Shown here piece by piece: positions 16,649 to 24,161 of a stretch of 64,000 nucleotides of DNA. Below the pieces are notes generated by a model, which ran no database searches, was not told the origin of the DNA, and saw only the letters and a program-made list of their open reading frames with translations. The position numbers and the translations under genes were made by a program. The DNA is taken from assembly GCA_047459075.1 (NCBI GenBank), contig VSCH01000003.1, positions 1 through 64,000 on the forward strand, in the 5' to 3' direction. How positions within the stretch are numbered: position 1 is the stretch's first letter; every line of letters starts with the position of its first letter. Source of the stretch: ZC4RG19 sp017577565. Lineage in GTDB: Bacteria; Actinomycetota; Acidimicrobiia; Acidimicrobiales; VFJN01.

Positions 16649-18244
16649 CTACTTCACGTCCGCCATGACGAGGGGCGGGTTGTGCAGGTGGGTGATGGTG
16701 GCGTCCCGGCCGACCACGTCCTCGGCCATCTCCAGCGCGTCCTGCAGGGTCGAGGCCGGCGTGAACCCGAGGCGGCGGACCGCCCGCCGGTCGCCCCCGA
16801 CGACGATGACCTTGCCGGCGTGCGCCAGGCCGTGGCAGCCCCAGTACCACATGTAGAAGGGGTGGACGCCGTGGTAGGCGTAGCTGGTCCGGTAGAGGTG
16901 CCGGTACCACTCGTCCTCGGCGAACTGCTTCTCGTAGCGGGCCTCGATCTCGACCGGGTCGGTCGTCTCGGCGAGGACCTGCTCGAAGAAGTCGATGTAG
17001 CTGGGGTGGTGGACCGGGTGGAACTCCCAGGTCGTCGGGTGGCTCATGATCACCACCCCGCCCTCGCGCACCAGCGGCCGCCCCCGGTACATGTTGAAGA
17101 AGTAGCCCAGCCCCAGGCACATCACCAGGATCGGGTTCATGATCGAGTTGACGTTGTAGGGGCAGATGTAGGGCAGGCCCATCGTCAGGATGTCGGTCTG
17201 GCCCTCGACCTCGACGAGCTGCTGGCGGTACACGTTCTCGGTCGTGATCTCGTGGACCGCCTCGACCTCGCCGGCCTGCACCGAGGTCAGCCCGTAGGGC
17301 GCCCGCCACGAGTGGAAGATGCGGCGCCGGGCCGGCAGGGGCAGCCGGTCGAGGCCGGCCTTCATGGCGAGGAAGGCCGCCCGGTCCCGGGCCGTCCACT
17401 CCCACTCGCGCTTCTGCAGCACCGACAGCGGCCCGGTGGCGCCGAACGTGTCGTTGTTCAGCGTCGTCTCGATCTGGAAGATCTTCACGCCGGCGTCGCG
17501 GATGACCTTGCCCATGCGCCAGTTCGAGCTGTGCAGCTCGGACGAGTGGCGGTCCATGAAGCTCGTCGAGTGGCGCATGGTCCGCACGTTGTGGTGGTGG
17601 CGCAGGCTGCGGTAGCTGGCCAGGCCGGTGGCGGTCGACTTGTGGCCGCCGTCCATCGACACGAGGTTGATGTTCACGTAGACGAGCAGGTCGCTCTCCG
17701 CGGCCCGCTTGTTGATCTCGACCTCCTCGCCGTGGGGCGTGGTGCCCAGGAAGGCGAGGTTGTCGGGGTCCTCGGCGTCGTGGTTGTAGAGCAGGCCGTG
17801 GGGCGCGAACGCGTCGTAGACCCGGTCGCCGACGGCGTGGCGCAGCTCGGCCTCGGTCATCCGCCGGTGCAGCGCCAGGGCGGCGATGATGTGGACGTCG
17901 TCGACGCCGGCCTCGGCCGCGAGGTCGAGGACCGCCTCGATGACCCGCTGGCGCACGTCCGGCCGGCGCATCGGCGGCAGCGGCAGCGAGACGTCGTCGA
18001 AGGCGATGGTCAGCTTCATGCCGGGGCGGAGCAGCGCCCGCAGGGGCGGGCTGTCGCCGACCGGGTTCTCCAGGGCGTGGCGGATGGCCCCCTCGGGGTC
18101 CTCCAGCGGCTCGAGGGGCTCGGCGGGGTAGACCACCCGGCTGCGGTCGGGCGGCAGCTTCTCGAGCCGGAAGCCCTCGCCGTGGTGGAACAGGATCGGC
18201 GGGGTCGACCGGTCGACGTCGAGGACGAAACCGGGGCGGGGCAT
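16649..18244 (-). CDS. LarA-like (lactate racemase domain, DUF2088) protein
   Basis: 531 residues, about 100 longer than LarA. The N-terminal DUF2088 block is LRPGMKLTIAFDDVSLPLPP. The second block, VYVNINLVSMDGGHKSTATGLASYRSLRHHHN, contains Lys202 in the place of the lysine that binds the nickel-pincer cofactor in LarA, with a following His-rich stretch. The D-x-x-R substrate motif of true lactate racemases is changed (DDVSLP). No larB, larC or larE maturation gene is nearby. The gene starts directly after a 29-residue ORF (TAGATG), and its ribosome-binding site GGAGGA lies inside that ORF. It could racemise or oxidise a 2-hydroxy acid linked to the lipid pathway of the operon (inference). 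Confidence 0.75.
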   Translation of the reverse strand: MPRPGFVLDVDRSTPPILFHHGEGFRLEKLPPDRSRVVYPAEPLEPLEDPEGAIRHALENPVGDSPPLRALLRPGMKLTIAFDDVSLPLPPMRRPDVRQRVIEAVLDLAAEAGVDDVHIIAALALHRRMTEAELRHAVGDRVYDAFAPHGLLYNHDAEDPDNLAFLGTTPHGEEVEINKRAAESDLLVYVNINLVSMDGGHKSTATGLASYRSLRHHHNVRTMRHSTSFMDRHSSELHSSNWRMGKVIRDAGVKIFQIETTLNNDTFGATGPLSVLQKREWEWTARDRAAFLAMKAGLDRLPLPARRRIFHSWRAPYGLTSVQAGEVEAVHEITTENVYRQQLVEVEGQTDILTMGLPYICPYNVNSIMNPILVMCLGLGYFFNMYRGRPLVREGGVVIMSHPTTWEFHPVHHPSYIDFFEQVLAETTDPVEIEARYEKQFAEDEWYRHLYRTSYAYHGVHPFYMWYWGCHGLAHAGKVIVVGGDRRAVRRLGFTPASTLQDALEMAEDVVGRDATITHLHNPPLVMADVK

Positions 18245-18334
18245 CTAGCGGGCTCCTCCGGGCGGGTTCTCTCCGGGTCGGCGTCGGCGGCGGGCGCTCG
18301 GGCGGGCCGACGCCACGGCGGTCGTGGTGGTCAT
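18245..18334 (-). CDS. 29-residue Arg-rich small ORF coupled between ADH and LarA-like genes
   Basis: This ORF encodes Met, four Thr, then an Ala/Ser stretch, a five-Arg run at residues 15-19, and a Pro/Gly-rich end. It starts at ATG 18334, overlapping the ADH stop as ATGA. GGAGG lies 5 bases upstream. It ends in TAG immediately before the ATG of the LarA-like gene. It therefore fills the gap between two coupled genes exactly, and the LarA ribosome-binding site is inside it. It is either a small basic protein or a coupling peptide whose translation opens the next start. I know of no homologue. Confidence 0.5.
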   Translation of the reverse strand: MTTTTAVASARPSARRRRRPGENPPGGAR

Positions 18335-19497
18335 GGGCGCCTCCGGCGGTCGGCGCGCAGGTCGAACGCGATCTTCACGGCGCCCCGGGCGCCGGCGTTG
18401 GCCGCGTGGTCGATCGCGTCCTCGAAGCGGGCGAGCGGGTAGGTCGCCGACACGAGCCGGCCGAGGTCGAGGTCGCGGACCAGCTCGATGGCGGTGGCGA
18501 AGTCGTGGGTGCGGTCGTCGTGCTGGTCGTAGGCGTAGACGCCGCGCAGGGCGACCTCGCGCTGCCACACCGGGGTGAGGTCGATGGTCGTCACCCCGGG
18601 CATGCCCACCATGTGGACGGTGCCGCCGGGGGCGGCGACGCGGACGGCCTGGGCGAGCGACCGCTCGGAGCCGACGCAGTCGACGACCGCCGGGAAGCCG
18701 CCCGTGAGCTGCCCGTTGTCGAGCACGAACGACGAGGTCGCCGAGCGGATCACCCGCTCGAGCTCGCCCGGCTCGCAGACGACGTCGGCACCCAGCTCCT
18801 TGGCCCAGCGCCGCTGCTCGGGGTGCTTGGCCGTGGCCACGAGGGTCGTCGGCCGGGCGAGGGCGCGCAGCGCGGCGATGGTCAGCAGCCCGAGCGCCCC
18901 GGCGCCCACGACCGCCACCTCGGCCGCCTCGACCTGGCGGGCGGCGTGGACCGCGCAGGCGGTGGGCTCGACGAGCACGGCCTGCTCGTCGGTGATGTCG
19001 TCGGGGACCTCGACGACCTGGGCCGGGTGGACGACCATCTCCTGGGCCCAGCCGCCGCCGGTGGACTCGCAGTAGCCGCACTGCAGCCCGGGCTCGAGAT
19101 CGCCGAAGGCGACCCGCTCGCACAGGTTGATGCGACCGGCCCGGCACATGGCGCACGGCGGGCTGATGCCCCGGGTGGCGCAGTGCAGCACGGGGACGAC
19201 GACGACCCGGCGACCGTCCTCGAGGTCGCCCACGATCTCGTGGCCGGGCGTGAACGGGAACGAGACGATCGGCTCGAACCAGCGGGACGACCGGCCGTCG
19301 ACGGTGGCGAGGTCGCTGCCGCAGATGCCCGACAGCCGTGGCCGCAGCCGCAGCCAGTCCGGGCCCGGCAGCTCGGGCGGGTCGACGTCGCGGAGCGACA
19401 GCGGCCCGTAGCGGGCGCCGCGGCCGGGGCGGAGCTGGCCCGCCACCATGGCCGCCGCGAACCGGGCCGGCCGGCGGGAGAACACGAGGGCCTTCAT
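18331..19497 (-). CDS. Zinc-dependent alcohol dehydrogenase (MDR family)
   Basis: 388 residues from ATG 19497, overlapping the upstream stop as ATGA. Catalytic zinc ligands are Cys in SGICGSD and His in PGHEIVG. A Cys-rich structural zinc loop is present (CATRGISPPCAMCRAGRINLC). The nucleotide-binding motif is VAVVGAGALGLLTIAAL. The family oxidises or reduces primary and secondary alcohols with NAD(P). In this operon it follows a fatty acyl-CoA reductase-like enzyme, so interconversion of a long-chain aldehyde and alcohol is a reasonable guess (inference). Its substrate cannot be read from sequence. Confidence 0.88.
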   Translation of the reverse strand: MKALVFSRRPARFAAAMVAGQLRPGRGARYGPLSLRDVDPPELPGPDWLRLRPRLSGICGSDLATVDGRSSRWFEPIVSFPFTPGHEIVGDLEDGRRVVVVPVLHCATRGISPPCAMCRAGRINLCERVAFGDLEPGLQCGYCESTGGGWAQEMVVHPAQVVEVPDDITDEQAVLVEPTACAVHAARQVEAAEVAVVGAGALGLLTIAALRALARPTTLVATAKHPEQRRWAKELGADVVCEPGELERVIRSATSSFVLDNGQLTGGFPAVVDCVGSERSLAQAVRVAAPGGTVHMVGMPGVTTIDLTPVWQREVALRGVYAYDQHDDRTHDFATAIELVRDLDLGRLVSATYPLARFEDAIDHAANAGARGAVKIAFDLRADRRRRP

Positions 19498-21941
19498 CGC
19501 CAGCCTCCCCGGGGTCCGCTGGCCAGGGCCGGCCGGTCGCGGTCACGGCCGTCGCGACCCCGGCGGTCGCCGCCGCCCCAGACGTCGGCGGTCAGCAGCC
19601 GGGTGAGCCAGCTCGGCCGCCCGCCGGCGCCCCACGGCGGGCCGATGGGCAGCAGGGGCTCGGGGACGCCGGGTGCCTTGTCGAAGTGCTCGACCAGCCA
19701 GCCCCGCTTGCGGGCGAGGGCGGACAGGCGGGTCTCGGGGTTGACCGCCACCGGGAAGCCGACCGCCTCGAGCATCGGCAGGTCGGAGGTCGAGTCCGCG
19801 TAGGCCACCCCCTCGGCCAGGTCGAAGCCGTGGGCCTCGGCGTACTCGGCGAGGAGGGTCGCCCGGGCCTCGCCGGTGGGCGGCACGTCGGTGAGCTCGC
19901 CCCGGTAGGTCCCGTCGGGGCGGGTGTCGAGCCGGGCGCAGACCACGTCGTCGAACAGGGGCCGCAGCGGGGCGATGGCGAAGTCCAGGGCGCCGGTGAT
20001 GAGCAGCGTGCGGTGGCCGAGCCGGCGGTGCTCGCGCACCCGGCGGATGGCCGCCGGGAACGCCTTGGCCAGCAGCAGGTGGCTGAACATCTCCCGGGCG
20101 TCGGCCTCGAGCTGCTCGACGGGCGCCTTGTCGTAGCGGCGGTAGAAGTGGCGTAGGAAGTCGCTGCGGTCGCGGCGGTCGAGGGCGAGCAGGCTCGGCG
20201 CCTCGGCCAGCGTGCGGACGACGTGGCGCAGGCGGTCCTCGCGGGGGAGGCGCCGGGTGGCCAGCCACGAGTAGGCGGCCACGACGTTCGAGGCGATGAG
20301 CGTGTTCTCCAGGTCGAAGGCCGCGAAGTGGCGGTCGGGGGAGAGGACCTGGCGGCGCAGGCGGGTGGCGCGGCTCTCGACCGTGCGGCCCCCCGGCGTG
20401 GTGCGCACCCGGGCGTGCTCGACCACCGACGGCAGGTGGATGTCGTGGACGTAGGTCGGCCAGTCGACGACCCGGGGGTCGAAGCAGAACCGGTCGCGGT
20501 CGGCCGGGTCGAGGCGCTCGTGGCGGGCGAGCAGGTTGTCGACGCGGTAGATGGCCTCGCACTCGGCGTACGCCCCGTAGAGCTCGACGTAGCCGAGGGC
20601 GCGCTCCGCCTCCTCGCGCCGCTCCTCCAGCCGGGCGGACCACTCGGCCTGCCGGCCCCGCAGGGGCAGGGACTGCAGCAGGGCCTCGGCCCGGGCGAGC
20701 GTCGAGCGGGCCCGCTCGAGCTGGCGCTGCACCCGCCCCCGCCCGGGGAACGACCAGTCGGGCACGACGATCGGCTGGCCGTCGCTGTCGTAGAGCGGGT
20801 GCTCGGTGAACCACTCGCGCACGAGGTCGACGAGCTGCCGGTAGCGCAGCGGGTTGACCGAGCCCGAGGCGACCTGGGTGACGGCCGGCTCGGCCGGCGG
20901 CCCCTCGGCGGCCACGGCGATGATGGCCGCCACCACCAGGTCGACGGGGATGACGTCGACGGTGCCCTCGGGGACGCCGGGGAACTCCTTCAGCAGGCCC
21001 CGGGCGTAGCTGATGATGATCGGCTCGGCCATGCGGAAGCCCCGGATCCAGCCCGGCCGGGGCTCGGCCCAGGCCGACTCGATGATCGAGGGCCGAACGA
21101 TCGACACGGGGATGTCGCCCCGCTGCTCCAGCAGCGCCCGCTCGCCGAGGGCCTTCGTGTAGGCGTAGGCGTCGGGCCAGCCGAGCGAGGCGGCCCGGGC
21201 CCGCCCTGCCTCGACCATGCGCTCCCGGACCCAGGCCTCCCGGCGCTGCTCGGTCTTGGCGGCCAGCGCCGGCGTGCCGGCGGCGCCGAGCTCGCGCCGG
21301 GCCTCGGCCCGGAAGCGGGCGAGGGCCTCGGGGCGCCGGCTCTCGGCTTCGGCGTCGCGGCGGGCCCGCCGGGCGGCCTCGACCTCGGCCCGCCAGTCGA
21401 CGTCGACGTAGAACGGGCTGTCGGCGACGTGCTCCTCGGGGGCCGCACCCCGCCGGTGGCCGGCGACGTAGCAGGTCGACACCGCGACCAGGTGCGGGGT
21501 GGCCCCGAGCTCGCGCAGGGTCTGCGCGATGCGGGAGGGGCCGAGGAGGTTGACCTCGACGGCGGTGTCGAGCGGCGAGTCGAACGCGACGGTGGCCGCC
21601 GAGTGGACGACGACGTCGCAGCCGGCCAGCACCGCCCGGCCGGCCTCGTCGAGGCCGAGCCCGTCGGTGCCCACGTCGCCGGAGATCACCTGCACCCGCC
21701 GCTCGACCATCTCGTCGAAGGCCTCGGCGCCCAGCTCGGCGCGCAGGCGGTCGAAGGCGTCGTTGCGGAAGATCTCCCGCCGGGCCCGCTGGGCCGCGCT
21801 GGAGCGCTTGCCGGGGCGGACGAGCAGCACGAGCTCGGTGCCGGGCACCGAGCGGAGCAGCCGCTCGATGAGCGCGGTGCCGAGGAAGCCGGTGCCGCCG
21901 GTGATGGCGATGCGCCTGCCGTCGAGGGCCTCCGGTATCAC
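19494..21941 (-). CDS. Fatty acyl-CoA reductase-like SDR fused to HAD-IB domain
   Basis: 815 residues from GTG 21941. Residues 10-480 form an extended SDR of the male-sterility/acyl-CoA reductase type: TGGTGFLGTALIERLL, VHSAATVAFDSPL and Y259-x3-K263 (YAYTK). An Arg/Glu-rich helical insert lies near residues 180-240. From about residue 535 a HAD-IB phosphatase-like domain follows: FDLENTL (Asp543, Glu545), LITGALDF as motif II, and YADSTSDLPMLEAVG as motif IV. The second motif I aspartate is Glu, and the motif III lysine is not evident (GEARATLL), so phosphatase activity is doubtful. It is the first gene of the operon, 24 bp from a divergent TetR gene. Reduction of an acyl thioester to aldehyde or alcohol is the likely role of the N-terminal half. 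Confidence 0.82.
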   Translation of the reverse strand: MIPEALDGRRIAITGGTGFLGTALIERLLRSVPGTELVLLVRPGKRSSAAQRARREIFRNDAFDRLRAELGAEAFDEMVERRVQVISGDVGTDGLGLDEAGRAVLAGCDVVVHSAATVAFDSPLDTAVEVNLLGPSRIAQTLRELGATPHLVAVSTCYVAGHRRGAAPEEHVADSPFYVDVDWRAEVEAARRARRDAEAESRRPEALARFRAEARRELGAAGTPALAAKTEQRREAWVRERMVEAGRARAASLGWPDAYAYTKALGERALLEQRGDIPVSIVRPSIIESAWAEPRPGWIRGFRMAEPIIISYARGLLKEFPGVPEGTVDVIPVDLVVAAIIAVAAEGPPAEPAVTQVASGSVNPLRYRQLVDLVREWFTEHPLYDSDGQPIVVPDWSFPGRGRVQRQLERARSTLARAEALLQSLPLRGRQAEWSARLEERREEAERALGYVELYGAYAECEAIYRVDNLLARHERLDPADRDRFCFDPRVVDWPTYVHDIHLPSVVEHARVRTTPGGRTVESRATRLRRQVLSPDRHFAAFDLENTLIASNVVAAYSWLATRRLPREDRLRHVVRTLAEAPSLLALDRRDRSDFLRHFYRRYDKAPVEQLEADAREMFSHLLLAKAFPAAIRRVREHRRLGHRTLLITGALDFAIAPLRPLFDDVVCARLDTRPDGTYRGELTDVPPTGEARATLLAEYAEAHGFDLAEGVAYADSTSDLPMLEAVGFPVAVNPETRLSALARKRGWLVEHFDKAPGVPEPLLPIGPPWGAGGRPSWLTRLLTADVWGGGDRRGRDGRDRDRPALASGPRGGWR

Positions 21942-21950
21942 GCCCCCGTG

Positions 21951-21966
21951 TCTACCATTTGGTAGA
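21951..21966. promoter_or_regulatory. Palindromic TetR operator over a back-to-back promoter
   Basis: TCTACCA-TT-TGGTAGA is a perfect 7-2-7 palindrome inside the 24-bp spacer between the TetR ATG (21966) and the divergent reductase GTG (21941). On the plus strand TACCAT (21953-21958) sits 7 bases before the TetR ATG, which fits a leaderless -10. On the minus strand TACCAA (21964-21959) would give a leader of about 10 nt ending in GGGGGC-GTG. A TetR dimer bound here would cover both -10 elements. Confidence 0.65.
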
Positions 21967-22586
21967 TGGCGAGCGCGAAGGCGCCGGCGAGGCACCACGG
22001 CAACGGCACCGCGGCGCGCATCCTCGACGCCGCCATCGCCGCCTTCGGCACCCGCGGCTACGGCGCCACGTCGCTCGACGACCTGGCCCGCGAGCTGGGC
22101 ATCCGCAAGCAGACGATCCTCTACTGGTACCCGTCGAAGGAGGCGCTGCTCGACGCCGCCATCGACCGCACCGCGGCCGAGGTCGGCGGGCGCCTCGAGC
22201 GGGCCGTCGCCTTCGCCGACCCCGGCTTCGACCGGGTCGAGGCGGTCGTGCGGGCGATGTTCCGCCTGGCCGCCCGCCACCCGGCGATGATCGGCTTCCT
22301 GCGGGAGGTGACCCGGCTCGGCCCGCCGGCGTCGTCCCGGCTGCTCGCCGCCCTGACGCCGCTCATCGACCGGGCCGCCGGGTTCCTCGGCGCGGAGATG
22401 GACGCCGGGCGCATGCGCCGGCGCGACCCCCGCCTGCTGCTGCTCGCCGCCTACTCGATGGTGACCGGGTTGGCGACCGAGGTCGAGGTGCTCCGGGCCT
22501 TCGGCGAGGAGCCGACGCTGGCGTCGCTGGTGCGCCGCCGGGACGAGCTCGTCGACCTGCTGCGGGACGCGCTCGTCCCGGCCTGA
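21966..22586 (+). CDS. TetR/AcrR family transcriptional regulator
   Basis: 206 residues from ATG 21966. The N-terminal helix-turn-helix is clear: AAFGTRGYGATSLDDLARELGIRKQTILYWYPSKEALLDAAI. The C-terminal ligand and dimer domain is all-helical and gives no ligand clue. It has no upstream ribosome-binding site and is probably leaderless. It diverges from the acyl-CoA reductase/ADH/LarA/PlsC operon, and the palindrome in the spacer is its probable autoregulatory operator. The effector is likely an acyl-CoA or lipid intermediate, by family habit (inference). Confidence 0.92.
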   Translation: MASAKAPARHHGNGTAARILDAAIAAFGTRGYGATSLDDLARELGIRKQTILYWYPSKEALLDAAIDRTAAEVGGRLERAVAFADPGFDRVEAVVRAMFRLAARHPAMIGFLREVTRLGPPASSRLLAALTPLIDRAAGFLGAEMDAGRMRRRDPRLLLLAAYSMVTGLATEVEVLRAFGEEPTLASLVRRRDELVDLLRDALVPA

Positions 22587-22605
22587 TCCCGGGCCCGGCG
22601 CCGGC

Positions 22606-23970
22606 TCACCCGGTGACGAGCCGGGAGTTGAGGATGTACTCGATGCTCTCCACCGTCGAGAAGCAGGTCAGCCGGGTGCCGTTGATGGTCACCGACGACG
22701 ACACCATGCCGGCGGCGACGGCCCGCGCGGGCTCGACCGGCCGGTAGACGGGCCCGCCGCTGTCGCCGGGCAGGCTCGGGTGGTCGATGCACGAGTAGTA
22801 GAACGACTTGCCGGCAGCGTCGCAGCAGATCCACTGGTTGGCCCGGACGACGCGTCCGCAGTTGCCCGAGTCGCTGGTGACGCCCTGGAAGCAGAGCTCC
22901 AGCCCGTTGCCGATCTGGGCGTTGAGGTACTTGCCGGTGACGGTCCGGTGGCTGCGCCCGCCGACACCGGCCCGGATCTCGGGTCGGTGCGGCCAGCCGC
23001 GGGCGGACAGCGAGATCAGCGCCGCGTCGGCCTGGACCCAGACGTGGGGCTGGTAGCCGTTGGCCCGGATGACGTCGACGATGGCGGGACCGATGACGAC
23101 GCCGTCGTTCACCCGCCCGCAGTGGCCGGCGGTGCTGCCGAAGTAGCCGAACGCGTTGGCCCACACGTAGCCGGTCGTGCAGCCGTTCCACCGGGTGCCG
23201 ACGAGGATGCGGGTGCTCAGGCCCGCCGCGTAGGGCGGGAACGTGTTGCGGTCGGCCTGCGGGGCGATGTCGATGTCGACCTCCGGAACGACCTCGACCG
23301 CCTCGGCGAGGTCGCTGGCCGGCTCCTCGCCGGGCGGGGGTGGGGGCGGCGTGGTCGTCGGCGGCACCCGCGGGTCCCGCGGGCCGGGCGTCCCCCAGGG
23401 GGTGCCGACCCGGGGGGCGCGGCCCCGCTCGCGGTTCTGCCGCCGGGCGCCCCGCCGGGCGGCCTCCCGGGCCTCGCTCGTGGTCGCCGAGACGTCGGCG
23501 GCCTCGGTGCGGACGACGACCGCGTTGGCGGCCACGTCGACCTCGACGGTGAAGTCGCCCTCGTCGGGGTCGAGGGAGAGCGCGATCTCGTCCTGGGCGG
23601 CGAGCAGGTCGTCGTAGCCGTGGGTCACGGCGTCGGTCACCACCCGGGGGTGGTGACCGGTCAGGCCGGCGACCGTGGCCCGGTCCGCCTCGGTGGCGTC
23701 GACGACCGCCACGTGCAGCACGTCGTCGTGCCGCCGGTCCTCGATCCAGTAGCCGCCGTAGCGGTCGCCGAAGGCGTCCTGGAGGGCGGGGACGACCACC
23801 GTGAGGTCGAGCTCGGTGGCGATGTCGGTCGGGCCGGGGGGCTGGCCGGTGCGGTGCGGGACGGCGGGCCGGGACGGCGGCCGGGCGGCGGGGTCCGCCG
23901 CGGACGGGTGGGGCGCGAGCCCGGCGAGGATCGCCGCGAGGGTGGCGGCCAGGGGGAGTGACCGGCGCAT
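22606..23970 (-). CDS. Secreted trypsin-like serine protease (S1, alpha-lytic type) with pro-region
   Basis: 454 residues. A signal peptide (MRRSLPLAATLAAILAGLA) ends near residue 25. Residues of about 40-215 form a pro-region with a Pro-rich linker (TTTPPPPPPGEE), as in bacterial alpha-lytic and streptogrisin proteases. The mature domain carries the triad His283 (STAGHC), Asp315 (QADAALI) and Ser404 (LPGDSGGP). Several Cys pairs suggest disulphides. ATG 23970 is preceded by GGAGG at 6 bases. The gene has its own promoter region of 190 bp with a palindrome and is convergent with tetR. It probably digests extracellular protein. Confidence 0.88.
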   Translation of the reverse strand: MRRSLPLAATLAAILAGLAPHPSAADPAARPPSRPAVPHRTGQPPGPTDIATELDLTVVVPALQDAFGDRYGGYWIEDRRHDDVLHVAVVDATEADRATVAGLTGHHPRVVTDAVTHGYDDLLAAQDEIALSLDPDEGDFTVEVDVAANAVVVRTEAADVSATTSEAREAARRGARRQNRERGRAPRVGTPWGTPGPRDPRVPPTTTPPPPPPGEEPASDLAEAVEVVPEVDIDIAPQADRNTFPPYAAGLSTRILVGTRWNGCTTGYVWANAFGYFGSTAGHCGRVNDGVVIGPAIVDVIRANGYQPHVWVQADAALISLSARGWPHRPEIRAGVGGRSHRTVTGKYLNAQIGNGLELCFQGVTSDSGNCGRVVRANQWICCDAAGKSFYYSCIDHPSLPGDSGGPVYRPVEPARAVAAGMVSSSVTINGTRLTCFSTVESIEYILNSRLVTG

Positions 23971-24016
23971 CGTTGGCCTCCGGGGCTGAGCGAGTGGGGA
24001 GGGCCCGCCGGGCGAG

Positions 24017-24022
24017 ACGTTA
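24017..24022 (-). promoter_or_regulatory. -10 TAACGT of the S1 protease gene
   Basis: TAACGT on the minus strand predicts a start near 24009, a leader of about 40 nt, and a GGAGG ribosome-binding site before ATG 23970. Confidence 0.4.
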
Positions 24023-24036
24023 CCCGGATCACACGC

Positions 24037-24048
24037 TCAGCGCGCTGA
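24037..24048. promoter_or_regulatory. 12-bp palindrome at the -35 region of the protease promoter
   Basis: TCAGCGCGCTGA is a perfect palindrome lying 14 bases upstream of the TAACGT -10, over the -35 position. It is a plausible operator, though GC-rich palindromes also occur by chance here. The rest of 23971-24161 shows no ORF or RNA gene that I can support. Confidence 0.3.
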
Positions 24049-24161
24049 TACTCACGCTGTGCAGAGAACCAGCAGCGGACAGTGCCACAGCCAGCACGGT
24101 GTGCGTTGTCAGTCGTCGCGCGGCGCGGGGCCTGCCGGCACCCGCCTCGGGCCGCCGCCGC

